NCBI GenBank assembly: GCA_025055835.1
Contig: JANWWR010000061.1
Coordinates: forward strand, 1 to 32,885
Source: Gemmatales bacterium
Lineage (GTDB): Bacteria > Planctomycetota > Planctomycetia > Gemmatales > HRBIN36
Length of the DNA: 32,885 nucleotides
Reading direction: 5' to 3'
The position numbers and the translations under genes were made by a program. The notes below the pieces were generated by a model. It was given only the letters and a program-made list of their open reading frames with translations. It ran no database searches and had not been told where the DNA came from. Of the stretch, positions 16,790-23,167 are shown one piece after another. Positions within the stretch are counted from its first letter, which is position 1, and the number at the start of each line of letters is the position of its first letter.

Positions 16790-17896
16790 TTAGCCGGACG
16801 GCCGGGGGCTTGAGCTGGAAGGAACTTCCCTGGAGCGGACAATCAATACGGACATCAGAATCAAGCCGACCAGAAAGACGACGACGCTGATGTTCTGCGA
16901 CAGCGTCAGACCGAACCACGTCGGCGGATTGTCCATCCGCAGACTTTCCATGAGAAAGCGGTTGATCGGATAGAGCAGGAGGAACAATGCCAGCACCTGC
17001 CCGTCGGTACGACGGTATGGATAGAAGGCTGTCAACAGGACAAAGAGCAACAGGCCATCCAGCGAGTTGTACAGCTGGGTCGGATGGATCGGCAAACTGC
17101 CTGTCGGCTGGTAAGCGAGGGTGAGCGTTTGTTCGCCACCGGCGTCGTGGCGTCGAACGGTCAGGGACAGCGGCTTGCCTTGGGGCCAAGAAAGCAGGGC
17201 AGCGTACACGTCGGCGGCCCCTGGCGTGGGTTCGTCGCCGACGCGGAGGATGCGGTCGCCTGGCTTCAGCCCCGCGGCCTCGGCCGGAGACCCGGATTCC
17301 ACCTGGCCGACCACCGCCGGATCGTCTTCGTCCACGAGAAATCCGAACGCCGTCTGGAAGCCCCGACTGACCAGTTCCCGCTGCGGCGGACTGTTGCTCG
17401 GGAAACGGGTGGCCCAGAAGATTTCCTCCGGGTCGGCGACGCCGCCGTAGCAGCAGCCGTTGAGGAAGCAGCCAAAGCGGCCGAAGAAGATGCCCAGGGC
17501 GATCGAGGGCATGACCAGATCGGCGATGCGGAGCGTGGACAGCTTGTTGGGCCGAACGATCCGCCACCAGGCGATCAGGTAGGCAAGAAAACCGCCGATC
17601 AGCCCGCCGTAGAAGACCATCCCGCCCTTCCAGATTTCGATGAAGCGGTAAAGCTGTTGCCAGAGGTTGCCCGGTTGGGGGTCGATCCAAAGCGCAAGCA
17701 GCCGGGCCCCGAGGACGCCGCCAATGAAGCAATAGGTGGCAATGTCCCAAATCAGTTCGGAGGCGATGCCCTCGGCCTTGGCCCGTCGCGCGGCCAGCCA
17801 GGTGCCGACGGCGAAGGCGAGGAACAGCATGAAGCCGTAGCCGAAGATCGGCAGTCGGCCCCAAGGCGTCGGGATTTCGAAGAGGATCTGGTGCAT
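16790..17896 (-). CDS. lgt: Phosphatidylglycerol-prolipoprotein diacylglyceryl transferase with inserted PDZ domain
   Basis: Lgt moves diacylglycerol from phosphatidylglycerol to the lipobox cysteine of prolipoproteins in the inner membrane. This one has 368 residues instead of the usual ~270-290. Family motifs are FGYGFMLFLAF near 18, GARLLALW at 63-70, GGMVFYGGLIGG at 91-102, the Lgt signature GRFGCFLNGCCYGG at 139-152, HPTQLYNS at 271-278 and INRFLMESLR at 311-320. In FYGGL a Tyr replaces the His103 of E. coli Lgt, a variant seen in other phyla. Between the signature and HPTQLY lies a ~78-residue PDZ-like domain (about 185-262: VVGQVESGSPAEAAGLKPGDRILRVGDEPT). The ATG at 17894-17896 has AAGGAG before it. 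It lies between moxR and gyrA, all leftward. Confidence 0.95.
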   Translation of the reverse strand: MHQILFEIPTPWGRLPIFGYGFMLFLAFAVGTWLAARRAKAEGIASELIWDIATYCFIGGVLGARLLALWIDPQPGNLWQQLYRFIEIWKGGMVFYGGLIGGFLAYLIAWWRIVRPNKLSTLRIADLVMPSIALGIFFGRFGCFLNGCCYGGVADPEEIFWATRFPSNSPPQRELVSRGFQTAFGFLVDEDDPAVVGQVESGSPAEAAGLKPGDRILRVGDEPTPGAADVYAALLSWPQGKPLSLTVRRHDAGGEQTLTLAYQPTGSLPIHPTQLYNSLDGLLLFVLLTAFYPYRRTDGQVLALFLLLYPINRFLMESLRMDNPPTWFGLTLSQNISVVVFLVGLILMSVLIVRSREVPSSSSPRPSG

Positions 17897-17951
17897 CCGC
17901 TCGTGTCTCCTTCCTTGGCCCGTTGAGGATTTCCTAGCGAGCGGAGGGCGA

Positions 17952-18941
17952 TCAGGGAACCTTGAGATGATCGAGGATTTCCTTGACGATCTTCTCGGAG
18001 TTGACGTCCTCGGCCTCGGCCTCGTAGCTGATGATGATACGGTGTCGCAGCACGTCGTAGGCCACGGACTTGACATCCTGCGGGGTGACGTAGCCCCGAC
18101 CGTCGAGGAAGGCGTGAGCCTTGGAGGCCAGGGCCAGATTGATCGTGGCCCGCGGACTGGCCCCGTACTGAATGAACTGGTTAAGTTTCAAGCCGAACTC
18201 CTCCGGCCGACGGGTGGCGTGGACGATGTCCACGATGTAACGCTTGATCTTGTCATCCATGTAAATCTGATCCACCACCTTGCGGAAGGCGAAGATGTCG
18301 TCCGGACCGAGAACGGCCTTGGCCACGGGCGGCCCTTCAACCGTGGCCATGCGGTTGAGGATGAGCAGTTCATCATCCTTGCTCGGATACCCGATCTTCA
18401 GCTTGAGCATGAAGCGGTCTACCTGGGCTTCCGGCAGGGGATAGGTGCCTTCCTGCTCAATGGGGTTCTGGGTGGCAAGGACCATGAACGGCTCCGGGAG
18501 AGGAAACGTGTGGTCGCCGAGCGTGACCTGCTTCTCCTGCATGGCCTCCAGGAGGGCACTTTGGACCTTGGCTGGGGCGCGGTTGATTTCGTCAGCCAGG
18601 ACAAGATTGGCGAAGATGGGGCCGCGTTTGACCGTGAACTCGCCGGTCCGCGGATTGTAAATCTGCGTGCCGATGACGTCGGCAGGCAGCAGGTCGGGAG
18701 TGAACTGGATGCGGCTGAAGGAGACGCGGAGCGTGGCAGCCAGGGTGCGGACGGCAAGCGTCTTGGCCAGGCCGGGCACGCCTTCGAGCAGGACATGGCC
18801 GCCCGTCAGCAGGCTGATCAGCAGCCGTTCGATCATCGCCTTCTGGCCGACGATGACCCGTTCGATCTCAGAAAAAAGCGGGCCGAGACTGGCCCGCATG
18901 TCCTGCACCCGCCGATTGAGTTCCTGCACGTTGACGCTCAT
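17952..18941 (-). CDS. MoxR family AAA+ ATPase
   Basis: A 329-residue AAA+ ATPase of the MoxR family, chaperone-like proteins that help mature or activate partners, often with von Willebrand A-domain proteins. Walker A is GVPGLAKT at 54-61; Walker B with LADEINRAPAKVQSALLEAMQEKQV begins near 115; sensor 1 and the arginine finger lie in ATQNPIEQEGTYPLPEAQVDRFMLK; a C-terminal lid has GASPRATINLALASKAHAFLDGR and VTPQDVKSVAYDVLRHRI. The ATG at 18939-18941 was chosen because GAGGGGAG lies five bases before it and it gives the family length; an ATG at 18960-18962 is also possible. Genes for DUF58 or VWA partners, normally next to moxR, are absent on both sides. The gene is 55 bases upstream of lgt on the same strand. 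Confidence 0.93.
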   Translation of the reverse strand: MSVNVQELNRRVQDMRASLGPLFSEIERVIVGQKAMIERLLISLLTGGHVLLEGVPGLAKTLAVRTLAATLRVSFSRIQFTPDLLPADVIGTQIYNPRTGEFTVKRGPIFANLVLADEINRAPAKVQSALLEAMQEKQVTLGDHTFPLPEPFMVLATQNPIEQEGTYPLPEAQVDRFMLKLKIGYPSKDDELLILNRMATVEGPPVAKAVLGPDDIFAFRKVVDQIYMDDKIKRYIVDIVHATRRPEEFGLKLNQFIQYGASPRATINLALASKAHAFLDGRGYVTPQDVKSVAYDVLRHRIIISYEAEAEDVNSEKIVKEILDHLKVP

Positions 18942-19183
18942 GGATCTCCCCTCGCCGCTCATGGCCCTTTCCCTTTTCTTAGCATCTTCCGGAATCGAGG
19001 AAGAGGGAACGGCGGCCGGGCGGGAAGATTCGGTGCAATGGGCGTCAGCAGTTGAACCGGAATCCGGGACGACTTTGCTCAATTCGATGAGACCAGTCGA
19101 GCCAGAGACTCAGCCTTTTGGTCGGGCAGGATCATGGCAGCGAGGGTCAATCAGTCTTTGACCGGAAACTGACCTTGGACTTT

Positions 19184-20836
19184 CTAGCCACCTGTCCGGG
19201 CCTTGCGACGATTGGCCTCCAATTCTTCCTTGGATAGCATCTGGCTTTGAATCGTCAGTTCGCGGCCTCGGTCCACGGTCACGAGGTAATGATCCACATC
19301 CAGCGGTCGGCGGTCATAAACCTGTTGGAGCGCTTCGCCTGGAGGCAGGCCAGCAAGGGTTGAACCGGTCTGATAGTCGATCACCAGATACCGCCGAGCC
19401 AACCACCCGCTGCGGTCGGGCAACCAGATCAATTCGGGACCTTCGTCGAACGGGTTGTGGCGCGGACTGCCGAGACCCTGGGGATAGCGGTGTTCCACGC
19501 TGACCAACCCGGTGTCGGCCTTCCAGGCGATGATCCGAAACTTGCCGAACGCGTCGCTAAACAAGCCGGCGATCTCCTGACCGTCCGGGGACCAGGCCAC
19601 CTGTACCGTGACGTTGGCACCAGGCTCCTCGTCGGTCGGCAATTCGACCTCTCCGGCAAGTGTTTTGGTATCAAGATCATGCACACGCAGTTTCGAGTCG
19701 TGGCACAACACCAGATATCTTCCCGTCGGACTCGGGGCCAGAGTTTGCACTGGGAAAAACGGGTCCATCTTGAGTTCCAAGAGTTTGCGACTCGTGCCGA
19801 CCTCCCAGCACTCCAGAAGGTGGTTCACTCCTTGCCTCTTGACGCTGATAAGCTTTTGCGGTCCCGCAAAGAACAGCGTTTGAAGCCAGAAACGATTTCC
19901 TCCCACGTTGATTTCATGCTCCCGTTTGCTTCCATTTTGTCCCAGGCTGTAGATCTCGATGACGGCCTCGGTGGTGGCGTAACTCTTGGCAGCGAAGAAT
20001 CTGCCGTCGGGACTGAGAGCGAAAGGCCCTTCGACGGAAAGCCGTCCGGTGAGTCGGCTGACAACTTTGCCCTGGTGGATATCCCATAGTTGGCGGGCGC
20101 TACTGTCCTCGTCATTGCGACCGGCGATGAGGAAGCGGCTCGGCGTGGCTGGGAACGTCACGGTCTGTCTGAGGCCAGGAATGGCGATGTTGATCTGGTT
20201 TTTTACCGGAATGGGAACTGCCATTTCCGCCGGAACGTCCACGCCGACGTTCCAGAGGGCGGGCCTCGGCGGCGGCTGGCGGTTCTGCATGACGACCGGC
20301 ATCTTCGGCAACGAGTGAGGAGGAGACGACGGAGGGCGATTGACACGCGGAGGCGGTGGATTATCGGGCGGAAAGACCGGCGGCGGGGGAGGCGGATTGG
20401 ATGCCGGAGGACGCGGTGGAGAACGGGGCGATCGTAGTGGCGACGGGGAATCGCTCGGCTGCGGAGGACGATCCGGGGAACTCTTGGCGGCCAAGTCCGG
20501 CGGAGGCTCCGCCTTGTTGGTTTGCCTCGCCCACCGCAGCAGACCGATGCCGCCTCCAAAAACGACGATGAAAACCAGCACGACGGCCAAGGTGACGAGG
20601 ATCGGCTTCACCAAGTCATTCGAGGAGGGGGCTGCCTCTACCATCGGCGGAGGACGCTTCGCCGGTCGCTCTGCCTTCTGGACTGGCTGGACTGGCCCGG
20701 GCGAGGGCTGACTCTGTCGAGGATCACGCACATGGAAGACCTTCTGGCAAGCCCCACACTGGACGGGCCGTCCACCGGCGCTGTCTTCCAGCATCAACAC
20801 ACTCTTGCAGCCGGGACATGTGACCCGCAGGCCCAT
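19184..20836 (-). CDS. Zinc-ribbon / single-TM / Pro-rich / beta-propeller membrane protein
   Basis: A 550-residue protein of unknown function with a clear modular layout. Residues 5-35 are an MJ0042-type zinc ribbon with C7-x2-C10 and C27-x2-C30 (TCPGCKSVL...VQCGACQKVF). One membrane segment spans about 78-100 (PILVTLAVVLVFIVVFGGGIGLL). A ~100-residue Pro/Ser linker follows (to about 190). The C-terminal ~340 residues carry WD40-like strands such as FALSPDGRFFAAKS, LAPSPTGRYLVLCHDSKLRVHDLDTKTL and VAWSPDGQEIAGLF. With positive residues after the TM, the ribbon could lie inside and the propeller outside, or the reverse; topology is not certain. The ATG at 20834-20836 has AAGGAGG upstream and sits at the ribbon, so the longer frame to 21064 is not used. 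This design recurs in Gemmata-like planctomycetes. Confidence 0.8.
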   Translation of the reverse strand: MGLRVTCPGCKSVLMLEDSAGGRPVQCGACQKVFHVRDPRQSQPSPGPVQPVQKAERPAKRPPPMVEAAPSSNDLVKPILVTLAVVLVFIVVFGGGIGLLRWARQTNKAEPPPDLAAKSSPDRPPQPSDSPSPLRSPRSPPRPPASNPPPPPPVFPPDNPPPPRVNRPPSSPPHSLPKMPVVMQNRQPPPRPALWNVGVDVPAEMAVPIPVKNQINIAIPGLRQTVTFPATPSRFLIAGRNDEDSSARQLWDIHQGKVVSRLTGRLSVEGPFALSPDGRFFAAKSYATTEAVIEIYSLGQNGSKREHEINVGGNRFWLQTLFFAGPQKLISVKRQGVNHLLECWEVGTSRKLLELKMDPFFPVQTLAPSPTGRYLVLCHDSKLRVHDLDTKTLAGEVELPTDEEPGANVTVQVAWSPDGQEIAGLFSDAFGKFRIIAWKADTGLVSVEHRYPQGLGSPRHNPFDEGPELIWLPDRSGWLARRYLVIDYQTGSTLAGLPPGEALQQVYDRRPLDVDHYLVTVDRGRELTIQSQMLSKEELEANRRKARTGG

Positions 20837-21025
20837 GGCTTGCGCCCTCCTTCGTGCTCCTGGGTTGGCACAGGCTAACCTGCAACGAGCAGCTAACTTT
20901 GACGGAGCGAAGCTGAGAAAGCGATGATAGCAACGGGGTTCGAAGAACACAAACCGCGGAATGAGAAATTCCGTTGAAGGCAGGGCAGTACCTGGGTCAA
21001 GGGTCGTTGGCTTGAAGTGATCTAC

Positions 21026-21107
21026 TGCGAGAGGGGGGAGTCGAACCCCCACGGGTTGCCCCACTGGATCCTAAGTCCAGCGCGTCTGCCAGTTCCGCCA
21101 CTCTCGC
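21026..21107 (-). tRNA. tRNA-Leu (anticodon UAG)
   Basis: On the minus strand the 5' acceptor GCGAGAG pairs fully with CTCTCGC at the 3' end, followed by discriminator A at 21026. The D-loop has TGGCAGACGC, and the anticodon stem CTGGA/TCCAG encloses the loop CTTAGGA, giving anticodon UAG (plus-strand 21071-21073). A class II variable arm (TGGGGCAACCCGT) and the T-arm GGGGGTTCGACTCCCCC complete it, 82 bases in all. The CCA tail is not encoded. It reads CUA and other CUN leucine codons. It stands alone between tpx (divergent) and the zinc-ribbon gene. Confidence 0.97.
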
Positions 21108-21125
21108 AAGTCAGGCTCGGCTTCC

Positions 21126-21169
21126 CGTGCCACGGATCCGGCTATCTTCAGGGAAGATACGCTGGCACG
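21126..21169. promoter_or_regulatory. Nested inverted repeat in the tRNA-Leu/tpx divergent spacer
   Basis: TATCTTC (21143-21149) and GAAGATA (21153-21159) are perfect inverted repeats around three bases. They are enclosed by CGTGCCA (21126-21132) and its exact complement TGGCACG (21163-21169). There is no T-run on either side, so it is not a standard terminator. It lies where both divergent promoters should be, and could be an operator for tpx or a leader hairpin. The pairing is seen directly; any role is inferred. Confidence 0.35.
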
Positions 21170-21291
21170 TGGCCCTCGCACAGGGCCCAGGGAATCACAG
21201 ACCCCCGCTACGCTTTGACTTTGCCGTTGCCGTTCGTACCCTTACCGCGTCGGATCGGGAATCTTTTGGATTCTATGCGGAGAAGGACATC

Positions 21292-21828
21292 ATGCAAAAG
21301 CGACCCAATGCCGTGACGTTCAAGGGCAATCCGCTGACTCTGGTTGGTCCCCAACTGAAAGTCGGGGACAAGGCCCCTGATTTCAAGTGCCATCGCTTCA
21401 CCCCCGACAAGGGGCTGTTTGCCGTCACCTTGGCGGACGCTTGCGGCGGCAAGACCACCCTTTTCAGCGTGGTGCCCTCACTGGACACCCCCGTGTGCAG
21501 CGCTCAGACTCAGAAATTCAACGCTGCCTTGGCCGACCTCGCTGGCAAGGTCAATTGCTACACCGTCAGCGTGGACACCCCCTTTGCCCAGAACCGCTTC
21601 TGCGGCGACCCCAGCCACAAGATTGACCGTTTGATCAGCCTGTCGGACTACCAGGAGCGATCCTTCGGCCAGGCTTATGGCGTCCTCATCGACGAACTCA
21701 AATTGCTGGCTCGGAGCATTTTCATCGTCGGCAAAGATGGCAAACTGGTGTACGTCGAGTATGTTCCCGAAGTGACCCAGGAGCCAAACTACGAGGCCGC
21801 TCTGGCGGCCCTGAAGGCGGCAGCCTGA
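21292..21828 (+). CDS. tpx: Thiol peroxidase (atypical 2-Cys peroxiredoxin)
   Basis: Tpx reduces hydrogen peroxide and organic hydroperoxides with electrons from thioredoxin. It has 178 residues. The start at ATG 21292 is backed by AGAAGGA five bases before it; the frame is open further upstream but the family begins here (VTFKGNPLTLVG). The peroxidatic Cys69 lies in VVPSLDTPVCSAQT and the resolving Cys104 in FAQNRFCG, the spacing typical of Tpx (E. coli Cys61/Cys95). VDTPFAQNRF and the C-terminal VEYVPEVTQEPNYEAAL are further family marks. Three extra cysteines (33, 51, 89) are present. A weak promoter-like pair lies upstream (TTGACT at 21215, TACCCT at 21237), and a clear terminator follows the gene, so it is probably monocistronic. 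Confidence 0.96.
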   Translation: MQKRPNAVTFKGNPLTLVGPQLKVGDKAPDFKCHRFTPDKGLFAVTLADACGGKTTLFSVVPSLDTPVCSAQTQKFNAALADLAGKVNCYTVSVDTPFAQNRFCGDPSHKIDRLISLSDYQERSFGQAYGVLIDELKLLARSIFIVGKDGKLVYVEYVPEVTQEPNYEAALAALKAAA

Positions 21829-21900
21829 CGGCGTGGCTGCTCCTCCCCACTTCGAAGGCGCTCGATAGCTGCTTTGAAGAATACCTGCAAGCACTTGCTG

Positions 21901-21935
21901 CGGACGGGGGTTTTCGACTCCCGTCCGTTCTTTTT
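21901..21935 (+). terminator. Rho-independent terminator of tpx
   Basis: CGGACGGG at 21901-21908 pairs perfectly with CCCGTCCG at 21920-21927 around an 11-base loop and is followed at once by TTCTTTTT. It is 72 bases after the tpx stop. It also separates tpx from the lipoprotein gene that converges from the right. Confidence 0.85.
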
Positions 21936-21974
21936 CCCGTCCGCTCCGCCGAAAGGTTGGTTGCCGCGAAGCGA

Positions 21975-22418
21975 CTACTTCTTTTCCGTGGCGATCTTGA
22001 CGGCCACGGAGGCGTTCTTGGTGCCGTTGTTCACCAAAACGACGGCAAAGCCGTTGCCCGCCGGTACGGTCGCTTCGATCTCCTTCTCCGTTACTTTTTC
22101 CGCCTTGGCCAGGGTCTGGACGGTGACGGCCTGCTGGTTTCCCAATTGGGTTTCCAGGGCGGCCTGATCCCGTTCAAGGACCAGATACACGTCCACGGGA
22201 GGTCCATCGGTGCGGACCAGCACCTTGACGCTCTGCTGCCAGCTCGTGGGGGTATAGGACAGGCTCTTGATGTTGTCGCCACCCATGCCGTCGATCTGGA
22301 GGGTGCGTTCGACGGTGCCTTTGACCTGCAAGCGGCCGCAACCGGTTCCGAGGCTGACGGCGAGAGCACACCATCCTGCGAGCATTCCAAACCAGTGCAA
22401 GCAGCGTCGCGGCTTCAT
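21975..22418 (-). CDS. Small putative lipoprotein of unknown function
   Basis: A 147-residue protein I do not recognise. The N-terminus is a signal peptide with a likely lipoprotein cysteine at 27 (LAVSLGTGC-GRL); the residue three before Cys is Gly rather than Leu, so the lipobox is imperfect. The mature part is polar and looks beta-rich: VKGTVERTLQIDGMGGDNIKSLSY, VKVLVRTDGPPVDVYLVLERDQAALE, then a short KAEKVTEKEIEATV and a C-terminal VPAGNGFAVVLVNNGTKNASVAVKIAT. The last segment resembles the end of small jelly-roll or pre-peptidase-type domains. A very strong GGAGGAGGA lies directly before the ATG at 22416-22418, so it is probably well translated. No neighbour hints at a partner. Confidence 0.75.
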   Translation of the reverse strand: MKPRRCLHWFGMLAGWCALAVSLGTGCGRLQVKGTVERTLQIDGMGGDNIKSLSYTPTSWQQSVKVLVRTDGPPVDVYLVLERDQAALETQLGNQQAVTVQTLAKAEKVTEKEIEATVPAGNGFAVVLVNNGTKNASVAVKIATEKK

Positions 22419-23167
22419 TCCTCCTCCTTCTTGGTCACGGTCTGGCTAGCTTAAGAACGATCCGCCAGTTTCCCGCATCTTCGCCGCTTCTGTCAAGCCC
22501 ACGGCCAGGCTAATCCATCGCTTCATGCGGGCCGTCGGCGGCGGAGAGATTCTTTCGTTGAAACGCAAGCTGTTTTCCTTGACAAGCAACAATTACTGCA
22601 CAAGCCCAAAAATTTTCACTCATTAAAACTTGCGACGGAACTTTCAAAAGTTCTTCAAGGACGAAGAAGACGGGGGATCGTAGGCTGAATCTCCGACAGG
22701 ATCGTCATGGGTTGAATCCACGGCGTAGCCGTGCGTTCTCGCGCGACCGATATCTTTTGACTAGGCGGGAATGCAACCTAGAGTTCATGAGACGGTCGCA
22801 AAAGTGAGAATGCTGGCTGAGCCATGATTGCCCTGACGAGATCCCAGCCCAGTCACAACCTCCTAATCGCCCGGGAAAGAGGGAGCTTTCCGATGAGGGG
22901 AATTCGACACGGAAGTTCCAGGGCCGCCAAGCCGGGCGTGGCTGCCGCAGGCCGCGCAAGAATGGGTGGCACATAACCCACGGGGACGGAGTCTGCGCCG
23001 CTTGCGTGTTCGGCCGTCGCCCGGATCGGTGGTGGGAAGTAAGAGGGCCACAATAGGGGGAAGCGAAGGCAGGACGCCTTCGGCAGTGTGATTTCAAGCG
23101 CCTGACCAAGGGACTGCGGGCGTGGCGGGATCGCCCGGAAGCCGCAAGGCTGATCGGATTCGACCTC
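22419..23167. other. Long intergenic region before the exopolysaccharide locus
   Basis: These 749 bases contain no frame with credible protein features. The part at 22560-22650 is AT-rich against the local background and holds TTGACA (22579-22584) without a good -10, and a perfect palindrome GAACTTT-CA-AAAGTTC at 22638-22653. A second short hairpin, CACGGC-GTA-GCCGTG, is at 22719-22733. The right half (22850-23160) is GC-rich and structureless to the eye. Position suggests regulatory DNA for the polysaccharide genes and the leftward lipoprotein gene. Confidence 0.5.
22757..22784 (+). promoter_or_regulatory. Weak promoter candidate upstream of the exopolysaccharide operon
   Basis: TTGACT (22757-22762) and TAGAGT (22779-22784) are separated by 16 bases: a good -35 and a 4/6 -10. 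A leader of nearly 380 bases to the first gene would result. This could be chance. Confidence 0.25.

Noticed and set aside
15473..16813. 446-codon plus-strand frame opposite the gyrA N-terminus
   Set aside because: Same reason: antisense shadow of the gyrase active-site region.
20957..20973. CGGAAT-GAGAA-ATTCCG as a terminator for tRNA-Leu
   Set aside because: The stem is only 6 bp and the following minus-strand bases (CGGTTTGTGTT) are not a convincing U-tract.
22850..23160. A riboswitch (for example c-di-GMP) before the exopolysaccharide operon
   Set aside because: I looked for the conserved GEMM core and tetraloop-receptor elements and did not find them.
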